A stretch of DNA of 64,000 nucleotides from Haloplasma contractile (GTDB taxonomy: Bacteria; Bacillota_I; Bacilli_A; Haloplasmatales; Haloplasmataceae). Below are positions 21,227 through 29,574 of this stretch, piece after piece. Location: contig JAENYC010000008.1 of the NCBI GenBank assembly GCA_016841945.1, positions 1 through 64,000 of the forward strand. Direction: 5' to 3'. Position 1 is the first letter of the stretch. Every line of letters starts with the position of its first letter. The notes under the pieces are model-generated. The model was given only the letters and a program-made list of their open reading frames with translations. It was not told where the DNA came from and made no database searches. Made by a program: the position numbers and the translations under genes.

Positions 21227-22157
21227 TTTTCTCCTCCTTAATAAAAGTTTGAATGATTTTCTTAACTTCTTCACCATGACCAAACAATAAATGTCCACCT
21301 GTTTCATATTCAATAAACTTGGCAGTTTTAATTTGTTTAGACATCTCTTTGACGCGTTCATACTTTGCCAGTGGGTCATCTTTTGCTTGCAGAATTAATG
21401 TCTTCGCCTCTATTAAATGAAAGTGATATTGATTTTTGTTTGTTTCCATATCTAAATTTGTTACCATTTTATCATTTATAATTCCCTTCTTTCGAAGATG
21501 TATTGGTAATAATGATTCTAGTAACCGATTTAAGTTATTTCTTTCATCGTCACAAGCATTATTATAAGTTTTATGCTTTATTCCAAACATGATAAGAAGT
21601 GGTCGTTTAATCTTAACTAATAACCAAAACATAAAATTGTTGATTAAGACATTAGGAGGACCTGTAAGACCATTTATCTTCCCTTCATTTGGTGCATCTG
21701 TCCCAATTAAAAGCAGAGCGCTTATATTTTTTTTATAGTTCATCGCAAATTGAAGCGCAGGCGCACCACCAGCTGAAGCTCCTAATATGACGACTTTTTC
21801 AATCCCTAAATATTTTAATAATTCATGATATATTTTCGCTTGATTTCTTGGTGTATTGTCTTTAGGTAATGTAGAATTTAAATAACCAAAGCGAGATACT
21901 GCGATAATCTTTACCTTATTGCCAAGTAATTTTCTAGCCATTAATATCCCTTGGTCACATCCACCGCATATGCCATGTACAATGAGCACTGGTATTCCTT
22001 CACCTTCAACTATGTATTCCACATCTCCATATTTTCCACTAAATATTTTTCTATCGAATTGATATAATTGGTTTTTATAATGTTTCATATCTTTTTTATA
22101 AACGTAGTAGATATAAAATGAAATGAATAGTATAACTAATATTATATATTCTATAAT
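21207..22157 (-). CDS. Alpha/beta hydrolase with N-terminal membrane anchor; probable ATT start
   Basis: An alpha/beta hydrolase with VLIVHGICGGCDQG (oxyanion loop), nucleophile elbow GASAGGAP, Asp in QAKDDPLAKY and His in GGHLLFGH. The first ATG is at 22088, but that codon has no ribosome site. An AAAAAGGAGGAATTTAT site lies further upstream, placing ATT at 22157 as the likely start, in frame and without stops. The 23 extra codons add IEYIILVILFISFYIYYVY, one hydrophobic helix that would anchor the enzyme in the membrane. With this start it is 316 residues. It sits between tetR and the reductase gene; the ester or amide substrate is unknown. Confidence 0.8.
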   Translation of the reverse strand: MIEYIILVILFISFYIYYVYKKDMKHYKNQLYQFDRKIFSGKYGDVEYIVEGEGIPVLIVHGICGGCDQGILMARKLLGNKVKIIAVSRFGYLNSTLPKDNTPRNQAKIYHELLKYLGIEKVVILGASAGGAPALQFAMNYKKNISALLLIGTDAPNEGKINGLTGPPNVLINNFMFWLLVKIKRPLLIMFGIKHKTYNNACDDERNNLNRLLESLLPIHLRKKGIINDKMVTNLDMETNKNQYHFHLIEAKTLILQAKDDPLAKYERVKEMSKQIKTAKFIEYETGGHLLFGHGEEVKKIIQTFIKEEKNEDNRH

Positions 22158-22172
22158 ATAAATTCCTCCTTT

Positions 22173-22775
22173 TTAATCACATATTAAGCGAATGATTTCA
22201 TATCTTTTTTCTATAATATTAGATATATCTTCACCATTAATATGCCTTAACATCTGTTCCCAAGATAAAGATAACAATGTATACTGATACATCTTCGCCA
22301 ATGTTTCAGGTTGAGTTGTTTTTAACTTGTCATTTTCAAAGGCGACTTGAAATACCTTTTTGTAGAACTTATCTGGTCTACCCATTATTTCATTTAATAC
22401 AACATCTCTTGCTTTTTTATTTCTAAACTGTTCCATATAAATAATTTGCCAAATCTTTGCCATTCTAGGTGTCATTTTTTTATAAAACAACAAGAGCTGA
22501 TATTGAAGATAGGCAGATAAATCCATCTGTTTTAGACCTTCATCTATTTCATCAAGCGGAAAACTCGTTTTTCCAACTTCATCAATAAAAATATCAATGA
22601 TGATATCTAAAATATCCGCTTTATTTCTAAAATGATTATACAATGCACTTTCTTTTACACCTACATGGCGTGTAATCTCTCGAACTGATACAACATCATA
22701 TCCTTTTTTACTAAATAAATCAATGGCAACATCTAATAATTTTTGTTTGGTATTCTCTCTTTTCATTCTAATCAT
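22173..22775 (-). CDS. TetR-family transcriptional regulator
   Basis: A 200-residue TetR protein. The N-terminal helix-turn-helix spans roughly residues 8-55: AIDLFSKKGYDVVSVREITRHVGVKESALYNHF. The rest is the helical ligand-binding domain. Its start overlaps the end of the membrane-protein gene, where the ATGs at 22775 and 22766 are both possible. It probably represses its own operon through the two TTAAC-centred palindromes upstream of the first gene. The inducer is unknown. Confidence 0.93.
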   Translation of the reverse strand: MIRMKRENTKQKLLDVAIDLFSKKGYDVVSVREITRHVGVKESALYNHFRNKADILDIIIDIFIDEVGKTSFPLDEIDEGLKQMDLSAYLQYQLLLFYKKMTPRMAKIWQIIYMEQFRNKKARDVVLNEIMGRPDKFYKKVFQVAFENDKLKTTQPETLAKMYQYTLLSLSWEQMLRHINGEDISNIIEKRYEIIRLICD

Positions 22776-23196
22776 TACCTTTAAAAATATAATTCAGTGG
22801 AAATATCTTTTGCTTAAATGCGATTAATAATGCATTGATACATTGAATGAATCCCAATATGAAGAAGATAACATGTAAAATATTAATTTCTCTTAACATG
22901 TAACATTGTACAACAATCCACATCATTAAAGTGAATCCTATTCCACCAGTTAAATAAGATTGAATATAAACTTTTTTTAAAGCTGTGATTGCACATACAA
23001 TATTACCTAAGCCTATCACAATGAATAAAAATAATCCTGGAATTAAAAAATTATCAAATGGACTATTTTTTAATATTTCAGTTGAGATACCCATTGATTC
23101 TCCACTGGGGTCAAGGATTGCACCTCCACCTCCACATATGGCACCAATGCCTATAAAGGCATGTAAACTTAATGATATAATGAATAATTTTTTCAT
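22768..23196 (-). CDS. Small four-helix membrane protein of unknown function
   Basis: 142 residues with about four hydrophobic segments: near residues 5-25, 50-70, 82-100 and 108-128. A glycine-rich GAICGGGGAILDPSGESMG follows the first helix and might be extracellular. I do not recognise a family. It is the first gene of the operon with tetR, the hydrolase and the flavin reductase, and its promoter is overlapped by tetR-type operators. A detoxification or stress role is possible but unsupported by sequence alone. Confidence 0.8.
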   Translation of the reverse strand: MKKLFIISLSLHAFIGIGAICGGGGAILDPSGESMGISTEILKNSPFDNFLIPGLFLFIVIGLGNIVCAITALKKVYIQSYLTGGIGFTLMMWIVVQCYMLREINILHVIFFILGFIQCINALLIAFKQKIFPLNYIFKGND

Positions 23197-23217
23197 TCTC
23201 TAAACCTCCTTGTTTAA

Positions 23218-23271
23218 TTAACGTATGTTAACCTACTTCATTAGTATAATTAACAAATGTTAATATGTCAA
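23218..23271 (-). promoter_or_regulatory. Promoter with two TetR-type operators
   Basis: Minus-strand TTGACA (23271-23266), 17 bases, TATACT (23248-23243). A perfect palindrome TTAACAAATGTTAA-type site (23250-23263) fills the spacer. A near-identical one, TTAACGTATGTTAA (23218-23231), lies just past the -10. Their centres are 32 bp apart, about three helical turns. The layout strongly suggests repression by the TetR protein of this operon. Confidence 0.83.
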
Positions 23272-23291
23272 CCCTAAAAATCAAATTTATT

Positions 23292-23323
23292 AAAAAAACT
23301 GCCAATAAACCTTATTGACAGTC
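23292..23323 (-). terminator. Terminator after the C_GCAxxG gene
   Basis: Minus-strand ACTGTCAATAAG and TTTATTGGCAGT form a long hairpin followed by TTTTTTT. Confidence 0.88.
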
Positions 23324-23331
23324 TAATATCT

Positions 23332-23739
23332 TTACTTATTTAATTCTCTTTGAACTATGGTATCTAGTATCTTAGCGGATGCGATGATGACATTCTTACA
23401 GCCTATTTCATCATTACGATGTTCTTTTTTAAGCGGTGCACACTCAATGCTGTTCATTTTGTCTTTATAAGTATTTAAATATTCTTGTACAAGTCCTGTA
23501 AGATACTTTTTACTTTCATCATCTTTTGCGGGAAATAATCGACCTAATACCATGATACCAGCCGTTAATGCGCCACAAGTACTTTCTATACCCATGCCAC
23601 CACCAAAACCACCAGCAACACCTAGTGCCTCTTCATTTAATCCTAATTCATAAGCTTCATTTGAAGCAAATAAAATTTTTTGTGCACAATTTAGTTTTTG
23701 TTCGTTACCATACCCATTCTCAAGTAATTTTACTAACAT
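23332..23739 (-). CDS. C_GCAxxG_C_C family redox protein
   Basis: A 135-residue protein of the C_GCAxxG_C_C family. The signature cysteines are in LNCAQKILFASNE, GMGIESTCGALTAGIMVLG, MNSIECAPLK and GCKNVII. The family is thought to bind metal or act in redox chemistry, but no specific reaction is established. The start at 23739 follows AAAAAGGAGGATAAAA; an upstream ATG at 23781 lacks a site. It is a single-gene unit divergent from the amidohydrolase gene. Confidence 0.9.
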   Translation of the reverse strand: MLVKLLENGYGNEQKLNCAQKILFASNEAYELGLNEEALGVAGGFGGGMGIESTCGALTAGIMVLGRLFPAKDDESKKYLTGLVQEYLNTYKDKMNSIECAPLKKEHRNDEIGCKNVIIASAKILDTIVQRELNK

Positions 23740-23822
23740 TTTTATCCTCCTTTTTAAAATGATACTTAAATTATAGCACATTCTACAAAATTTTGAGAAA
23801 AAATGAACAATTTATATATATA

Positions 23823-23851
23823 TTGATAAATAAGAAGAAATTTGCTATAAT
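23823..23851 (+). promoter_or_regulatory. Promoter of the amidohydrolase gene
   Basis: TTGATA (23823-23828), 17-base spacer, TATAAT (23846-23851), 28 bases before the ATG at 23880 and its AGAGGGAG site. Confidence 0.65.
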
Positions 23852-23879
23852 GAAAGCAATTTTAGAGGGAGATAAAAAG

Positions 23880-25445
23880 ATGAATATATTATTAAAAAAT
23901 GGGTTTGTTTATGATGGTACTAAGAATAAACCGATGATACAAGATATTTTTATTAAAGACGGTGTGATAAGTAAAATTGGAAAAGATTTCACTGATGAGG
24001 ATTCTAAAATCATTGATTGTACAAATTGCCTCATCAGTCCTGGTTTTATTGATGCCCACTCTCATAATGATTTTTTTGTTAGAAATGAAGAAGCTATTCT
24101 ACCATTTTTAAGACAGGGCATCACGACTCAAATTGTAGGAAACTGTGGTTTTAGTGCCTATGGGATTCATAAAGATTCTAAACATAAAGATTTAGTTGGT
24201 AGTGGGTTGTTTAAATGTGAAAATCCTGGTAGTTTAGAAGATTTTGCTAAAGAGGTTAAGGGAAAATTAATTCAAAATATTGTGCCATTAGTAGGTCATG
24301 GTACCACAAGAATATCTGTATCTGGATATGATTCAAAAAAACTTAATAAGAAAGAATTGGAAACACAATTAACACTCGTTGAAGAAGCGTTAAAAGCCGG
24401 TTGTTTTGGTGGTTCTTTTGGACTGATGTATGAACCAAGTATGTATGCACCAAAGGATGAGCTGGTTGAATTTGCGAAAATCATTAAGAAATACGATGGT
24501 ATATTAACCGTTCACACAAGGGCAAACTCAAAAGTTGCTATGGGCTATTCACTACTTGGAAAACCACACATAGAACAAGCTTTAGACGAATTAATTGAAA
24601 TCATGAAAGAAACAGATGTAAAAGTTGAATACTCACATCTTATCTTTGTGGGTAAAGCATCATGGAAATGCGTGGATTCTATGCTTCATAAATTTAAAGA
24701 AGCAAGAAAAGATGGTTATGACATCGCCTATGATATATATCCATTTACCTATGGTGCGAGTGTTATCACGGTCATCTTACCAAGTTGGTACTTAAAACTA
24801 TCTAAAGATAAAAGAAATAAACCATTTAATAAATTAAGATTAAAACTGATTATAAACCTCACTAAAAAATTACTAGGAATAAATTTCTCTGATTTAGTTG
24901 TGAGTTATATCAGTGATGATTATCCACAGTATGAAGGAAAGACAGTATCAGAGATTGCCAAAATGGAAAATATAAAACCACTTGAAATGTACTTAAAACT
25001 CGTTGATTTATCTAATGGAAAAGGTAGAATCATGTTAGGAAAATATTATAATGAAGCTATTATATTAAAACTAATGAAGGATGATTTATCTGTCTACATG
25101 ACAGATGCCTGGTATGAAGAAACAGGCACCCAAAATGCGGGAACTTATCAAGCCTTTCCTTTCTTTATTCAAAAAACAAGAGAAAATAAGCTTCCATTAG
25201 AAGAAACCATTCACAAAATGACAGGTGGTATCGCAGACCGCTTTAAGATAAACAATAGAGGTTATATAAAAGAAGGCTATGCTGCTGATATAACGATCTT
25301 TAACTATGATGAAATTAAGATTACTGAAAGTATTCCAAATGAAACACCAAAGGGTATAAAATATGTCCTTGTAAATGGTGAAATAACCATTGATCATAAT
25401 GACTATACTGGTTGTAAAAATGGTATATTGTTACGAAAAATTTAA
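23880..25445 (+). CDS. D-aminoacylase-like amidohydrolase
   Basis: A metal-dependent amidohydrolase of the N-acyl-D-amino-acid deacylase type, 521 residues from the start at 23880, which follows AGAGGGAGATAAAAAG. Visible are the HxH metal motif GFIDAHSHNDFF near residue 58, QIVGNCGFSAYG with the family metal-ligand Cys, LTVHTRAN (His), YSHLIF (His) and SVYMTDAW (catalytic Asp). The C-terminal strand returns to the small beta domain (GYAADITIFNYDEI). Members cleave N-acyl-D-amino acids or related amides; the exact substrate is not clear. It is followed by a lipoprotein gene 19 bases on and may be co-transcribed. Confidence 0.9.
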   Translation: MNILLKNGFVYDGTKNKPMIQDIFIKDGVISKIGKDFTDEDSKIIDCTNCLISPGFIDAHSHNDFFVRNEEAILPFLRQGITTQIVGNCGFSAYGIHKDSKHKDLVGSGLFKCENPGSLEDFAKEVKGKLIQNIVPLVGHGTTRISVSGYDSKKLNKKELETQLTLVEEALKAGCFGGSFGLMYEPSMYAPKDELVEFAKIIKKYDGILTVHTRANSKVAMGYSLLGKPHIEQALDELIEIMKETDVKVEYSHLIFVGKASWKCVDSMLHKFKEARKDGYDIAYDIYPFTYGASVITVILPSWYLKLSKDKRNKPFNKLRLKLIINLTKKLLGINFSDLVVSYISDDYPQYEGKTVSEIAKMENIKPLEMYLKLVDLSNGKGRIMLGKYYNEAIILKLMKDDLSVYMTDAWYEETGTQNAGTYQAFPFFIQKTRENKLPLEETIHKMTGGIADRFKINNRGYIKEGYAADITIFNYDEIKITESIPNETPKGIKYVLVNGEITIDHNDYTGCKNGILLRKI

Positions 25446-25464
25446 TTAAAATTGGGAGGAACTT

Positions 25465-26796
25465 ATGAAAAGATTTATTTATTTAATCAGTATCATCTTA
25501 ATGCTTTTACTATTTTCTTGTACAAATCAAAATATGGGAAAAATTGATACAAGTGTTGAAACAACTACAACAACTGAGGAAACAACTACAACAACTGAAA
25601 CTAGTATTAGTAATAGAAATTATTCTATTAGAAATCATTTTCTTGTTGCAAATAACAATAATGTATACTATGGTACTGATGAAGATTCATTTGAAATCGT
25701 AATTGAAAACTCAAGATATAATTACATAAACACATCACATTATTCCACAGGTTTTTACGGTTATAATCTTGATGAGATGTATTTGGTGAAAAATGGTTAT
25801 GTGTTAAAAACAGATATACTAGATAGAATCTATATCGATACCAAAACAAATGAGACGCATATATTAGAACGAAAACATTACATATTTACTGATGGAAATC
25901 AAACTTTTTTTGAATTTAATGGAAATAGTGAAATACTGTCTCAAATTGATTTAGATAAGCCAATAAGATTATATAGTGATGATTTTAACCATGTTATAGT
26001 AAATCATTATTATTATAACCAACTCACAAATACGACGACAGAATTACCCGAAGGTTATTATACTAACATTCAAACTGACATTAATAAAATCTTGGGGTAT
26101 AATTCATATCAATCTAAAATATATATCATTGATATCAATGACTTAGAAAATCCACAAATTATCACAAATGCCTATCGAGTATTTCCAATTCATAATAATT
26201 ACTATATTTATACAAATCCAGAACAATTAAATGAACTCTATTTATATAACTTAAATAGTCTAGAAACACAAAAGGTAGTGAATAACTTCTATGGAGAATG
26301 GCTATATTATAATACTGCCTATCTAGAAGACAATAATCAAATTATCTATAAAGTGGCTGATAAGACTTTTGCAGTTTATGATATATATCATGAACAAGAA
26401 TTATATCGGTTTAATGATGTAGAAAAAGTGATACCAGTACCATATATAGATGATTCATTTGTTTTATTTGGTGAAAATAAAGTGATATGGTATCAGGCTA
26501 ATAAAATACCTGTTGAACAAACCATTGACATTAATTGTAACCTAACTGATAATCTCCCAATCATCACAAATGAAATGTTATTTTATCCAAGTATTGGTAA
26601 TACAAAAAACTTAATTATTTATAAAGATACTGGATTATATGAACCACAAATTAGTATATTTAATGAAGAGAAACCAAATCTTGCCTATGTCATGGACCAT
26701 GATGCGGTATTTGTTAGTTTTGGTAATAAAAATTATATTTTAACGCTTGATGGAATTGAATATTTAGATTGGATGGAAGAGATTATTAATCAGTAA
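25465..26796 (+). CDS. Lipoprotein of unknown function with Thr-rich linker
   Basis: A 443-residue exported lipoprotein. The signal KRFIYLISIILMLLLFSC gives a lipobox cysteine near residue 19. Next comes a linker of two near-identical TTTTTEE/TTTTTET blocks (residues 34-47) and then a soluble domain dominated by short beta strands with many Asn, Tyr and Ile residues. The strand pattern suggests a beta-propeller-like fold, but I recognise no family. It has a GGGAGG site 19 bases after the amidohydrolase, with a strong terminator behind it, so the two probably form an operon. It may bind an extracellular ligand connected with the amidohydrolase substrate (inference). Confidence 0.75.
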   Translation: MKRFIYLISIILMLLLFSCTNQNMGKIDTSVETTTTTEETTTTTETSISNRNYSIRNHFLVANNNNVYYGTDEDSFEIVIENSRYNYINTSHYSTGFYGYNLDEMYLVKNGYVLKTDILDRIYIDTKTNETHILERKHYIFTDGNQTFFEFNGNSEILSQIDLDKPIRLYSDDFNHVIVNHYYYNQLTNTTTELPEGYYTNIQTDINKILGYNSYQSKIYIIDINDLENPQIITNAYRVFPIHNNYYIYTNPEQLNELYLYNLNSLETQKVVNNFYGEWLYYNTAYLEDNNQIIYKVADKTFAVYDIYHEQELYRFNDVEKVIPVPYIDDSFVLFGENKVIWYQANKIPVEQTIDINCNLTDNLPIITNEMLFYPSIGNTKNLIIYKDTGLYEPQISIFNEEKPNLAYVMDHDAVFVSFGNKNYILTLDGIEYLDWMEEIINQ

Positions 26797-26804
26797 TAAA
26801 AGAA

Positions 26805-26836
26805 AAAGGAAAGGATTATAAATGTCCTTTCCTTTG
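26805..26836. terminator. Bidirectional terminator
   Basis: AAAGGAAAGGA pairs with TCCTTTCCTTT around a short loop. It lies between the convergent lipoprotein and GltS-like genes. Confidence 0.88.
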
Positions 26837-26853
26837 TATATTGTAACATCTTG

Positions 26854-28278
26854 TTAATTCCTGTATTGCTTATCTCTTTTTTTAAAATTATATAAACCAT
26901 AGGTTAAGAAAATTAAGAATACAATTAAAGTAAAGCCAAACATAACATACGGACCAAATTCAGCAATTAATGGAAGGGATGCCGCAGTAAATATCCCTCC
27001 ACCTAATAAAGGCTCAAAGAATAATTGAATATAACCAAATGTTTCAAAAGCAGGTGTTTCTTTTTCTGGGTCTACGATTTGTAAGAGTAATAAGCCAGTT
27101 GTTGTCATTCCCATCGATTGCCCATAATCCGTCATTCCTCGTTCAAACCAGTAAGGATAAATCATACGAGGTGCTAAAAATATAAAGGCTGATAGATTCC
27201 AGAGAAAACCAGCAAATGCTAGAATAAGAAAGGTTTCTAAGTGATTCCCAATGACTGTCAGTGAAATACTTGCAACTGCCGCAACAATCAATATATCAAG
27301 TACAAAGTTTTGTATTCTTAATATTAATTTTCGATTAATTAAATAACTATAACCAATTTTTTGTAGAATCAATTGTACAATTACACCAGCTAACATCGCA
27401 ATTGGGAATAATGGAATATGGCTTAGGATATGAACATCAAAATAATGTCCCCAAGTTAGTGTTTCTATTAATACTAGACCTTTTAACATCAACATACCAA
27501 TTCCAATTGCTAATAATATGAAAGCTAGGTGAATTGAAATAGAATCGATAGAATGCGCACGTGTTGTTAATTTAATAGATGGTCTTTCCCCTTCTTTATA
27601 AATTCCTTTTTTTTCAGAGGTTGATAAAGCATCTGGTTTTTGCGCTATTTTTGTTTTGTTTTTTCTAATTCCCCAGTTAACTAAGATAATACCTGAAACG
27701 ATTCCAGAAACAATACCAAATGTAGCAAGTGCAAGTGCTAAATCACCACCTGCTTTAAAACCAAGTTCTGTAAATGATGACTGCATTCCAGCAGCGGTTC
27801 CATGTCCACCTTCAAAACTGATTTCAATAAGTGCTGCAGACAATATATTCCCATCAAAAAACGGTACTAAAATTAATAAAGTGACCAAAAATCCAACCAC
27901 ATATTGACCCCAAGAAACTGATTGTGCAAAGGCAATTTGTGATTTTGTGATTTTCCATGATTCTTTGAATCGTCCAAAATCTTTTCCAATAAACAATGAG
28001 GCAAAGATCAACGTGATAAACAATCCAGGTATTTCTGCCCACACTTCATGGACTGAAAAAGGGATGATTTCTTGTTTTAAGAATGATGTTTGTCCAAAAA
28101 ATAGTGATAAGAACTTTTGAATTAAGTTTTCATTTAAGATAAGACCAATCAGTCCAGCGATTAGTGATGTTGGAATAAAATAGTTTTGAAATATCTTAAC
28201 ATGTAATCTTAACCATTTACCAAATATTAAAAATACACCAATCAATACAAACGCTAATAGTATTATATCTGGTGTGAT
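26854..28278 (-). CDS. GltS-like sodium/glutamate symporter family protein; probable ATC start
   Basis: A membrane transporter of the sodium:glutamate symporter superfamily with about 11 hydrophobic segments. The GGHGTAAGMQSSF segment is the GltS-type loop (near residue 155), and a second loop GMTDYGQSMGMTTTG marks the inverted repeat half. A TTG at 28245 would cut the first helix. In frame, ATC at 28278 follows AAAAAGGAG with 8 bases between and restores ITPDIILLAFVLIGVFLIFG, a typical family start. I take ATC as the likely initiator, giving 474 residues. The transported anion is not proven to be glutamate. Confidence 0.85.
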   Translation of the reverse strand: MTPDIILLAFVLIGVFLIFGKWLRLHVKIFQNYFIPTSLIAGLIGLILNENLIQKFLSLFFGQTSFLKQEIIPFSVHEVWAEIPGLFITLIFASLFIGKDFGRFKESWKITKSQIAFAQSVSWGQYVVGFLVTLLILVPFFDGNILSAALIEISFEGGHGTAAGMQSSFTELGFKAGGDLALALATFGIVSGIVSGIILVNWGIRKNKTKIAQKPDALSTSEKKGIYKEGERPSIKLTTRAHSIDSISIHLAFILLAIGIGMLMLKGLVLIETLTWGHYFDVHILSHIPLFPIAMLAGVIVQLILQKIGYSYLINRKLILRIQNFVLDILIVAAVASISLTVIGNHLETFLILAFAGFLWNLSAFIFLAPRMIYPYWFERGMTDYGQSMGMTTTGLLLLQIVDPEKETPAFETFGYIQLFFEPLLGGGIFTAASLPLIAEFGPYVMFGFTLIVFLIFLTYGLYNFKKRDKQYRN

Positions 28279-28363
28279 TGTATCAACTCCTTTTTTTATA
28301 TTACCTTTATTATAACAAGTTTCCTACATCCTTTGAAGAAAAGTACTTATGGTTGTGTTTATA

Positions 28364-28392
28364 TTGAATGTTCTAAAGTCATAATATATAAT
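28364..28392 (+). promoter_or_regulatory. Promoter of the SagB-type oxidoreductase gene
   Basis: TTGAAT (28364-28369), 17-base spacer, TATAAT (28387-28392), 31 bases before the ATG at 28423. Confidence 0.65.
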
Positions 28393-28422
28393 GAAATTAA
28401 AGAATACAAGGAGAGATAAATC

Positions 28423-29175
28423 ATGAATCAAATTGGTAAAGAATTTTTGAAAAAAACACAATATCCTTATTTAAGTGAATCAGATCAACAAAAAGGAAAG
28501 GCTCAACCCCCAGTAGAAATGCCTTATGATATGACTAAAGATCTAATTGATTTACCAAAACCTTCAACATGCCCTTTAAAAGAAGATAATATACGGACTA
28601 TAATAGATAATAGACAATCTTTAAGAAAATATTCTAATGATAATATGAGTCTTAATGAATTATCTTATTTATTATGGTCAACCCAAGGCATTAAAAAAGA
28701 AATCAAACGAGATGGTAATGTCTATGCAACATTTAGAACGGTTCCCTCAGCTGGTGCTAGACATCCTTTTGAAACCTATTTACTCATTAATCATGTTGAT
28801 GGATTAACTCCGGGTATATATCGTTATATCGCTTCGCGTCATCAGTTATTACCTATTAGTTTAGAAAAAGATATCGCTAATAAAGTAGTTGATGCCTGTT
28901 ATAAACAAATTTTTGTAAAAACAGCAGCGGTAACTTTTATTTGGATGGCAGACATTTATAGAACAAAATGGCGATATGATGAACGAAGTTATCGCTATGT
29001 ATTATTAGATGCAGGACATGTTTGTCAAAATTTATATTTAACAGCCGAATCAATTAATGCAGGCGTTTGCGCAATCGCTGCGTATGATGATGAAAAAATA
29101 AATCAACTACTAGGCTTTGATGGAAAGAATCAATTTGTTGTATATATTGGTACAGTAGGAAAAAGAACAATCTAA
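28423..29175 (+). CDS. SagB/ThcOx-type nitroreductase-fold oxidoreductase
   Basis: A 250-residue FMN-dependent protein of the SagB-type dehydrogenase family. RQSLRKYSNDNMSLNELSYLLW near residues 65-87 and TVPSAGARHPFETYLLI near 106-122 are the FMN-binding signatures; YVLLDAGHVCQNLYLTAESIN is the conserved C-terminal helix. SagB enzymes in peptide gene clusters oxidise azolines to azoles. No YcaO, precursor peptide or exporter gene is found nearby, so this is one of the solitary members whose substrate is unknown. It has a GGAGAGATAA site and its own terminator. Confidence 0.9.
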   Translation: MNQIGKEFLKKTQYPYLSESDQQKGKAQPPVEMPYDMTKDLIDLPKPSTCPLKEDNIRTIIDNRQSLRKYSNDNMSLNELSYLLWSTQGIKKEIKRDGNVYATFRTVPSAGARHPFETYLLINHVDGLTPGIYRYIASRHQLLPISLEKDIANKVVDACYKQIFVKTAAVTFIWMADIYRTKWRYDERSYRYVLLDAGHVCQNLYLTAESINAGVCAIAAYDDEKINQLLGFDGKNQFVVYIGTVGKRTI

Positions 29176-29218
29176 AAACTAAATTGTTCTTTTTCTATCA
29201 AATAAATAGTGCTAGAAT
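29143..29218. repeat. Direct repeat copy 1: 3' end of SagB-type gene plus terminator
   Basis: A segment starting TATATTGGTACAGTA, covering the last codons of the oxidoreductase gene, its terminator hairpin and CTATCAAATAAATA. It recurs with a few changes at 29712-29787. Confidence 0.8.
29161..29195. terminator. Terminator of the SagB-type gene
   Basis: AAAAGAACAAT and ATTGTTCTTTTT form a hairpin around CTAAAAACTAA, with T-rich tails in both directions. Confidence 0.85.
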
Positions 29219-29286
29219 TATTCACAAAAGTGAGTGATTCTCATTCGAAATATATTATCTATATTTTCAATATAAAAAATAATAAT

Positions 29287-29574
29287 TTATCGACGATATA
29301 AATAATTAATTAATAAAATAAATAATAAACTTCCAAAAAATTGTATTAGTTTTATTCCTAATATAGAATACTGTATTTTTTTATGATTTATTTTGTTAAT
29401 AAATATATACATTAATAGATGAAGTAGAAATATTGCAGGAATACCCACCATAATTATTTTAATCAATAACATTGCACCCGTTTCATTAATTACCTCATTA
29501 TTTAACAATGATTCTATTACATATAGGCTAATGGTAGCAATTATCATAACTATTGTACTTTTGTCTATTTTCAT
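29287..29574 (-). CDS. Small three-helix membrane protein, unknown function
   Basis: 95 residues, mainly hydrophobic: segments near residues 7-24, 34-58 and 70-92, ending in YLYRR. The ATG at 29574 follows GGAGGTG with a 7-base spacing, which supports real translation. It overlaps by one base the stop of a truncated upstream frame. I recognise no family. It lies between the two copies of a 76-bp repeat, so this block may have been inserted. Confidence 0.6.
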   Translation of the reverse strand: MKIDKSTIVMIIATISLYVIESLLNNEVINETGAMLLIKIIMVGIPAIFLLHLLMYIFINKINHKKIQYSILGIKLIQFFGSLLFILLINYLYRR

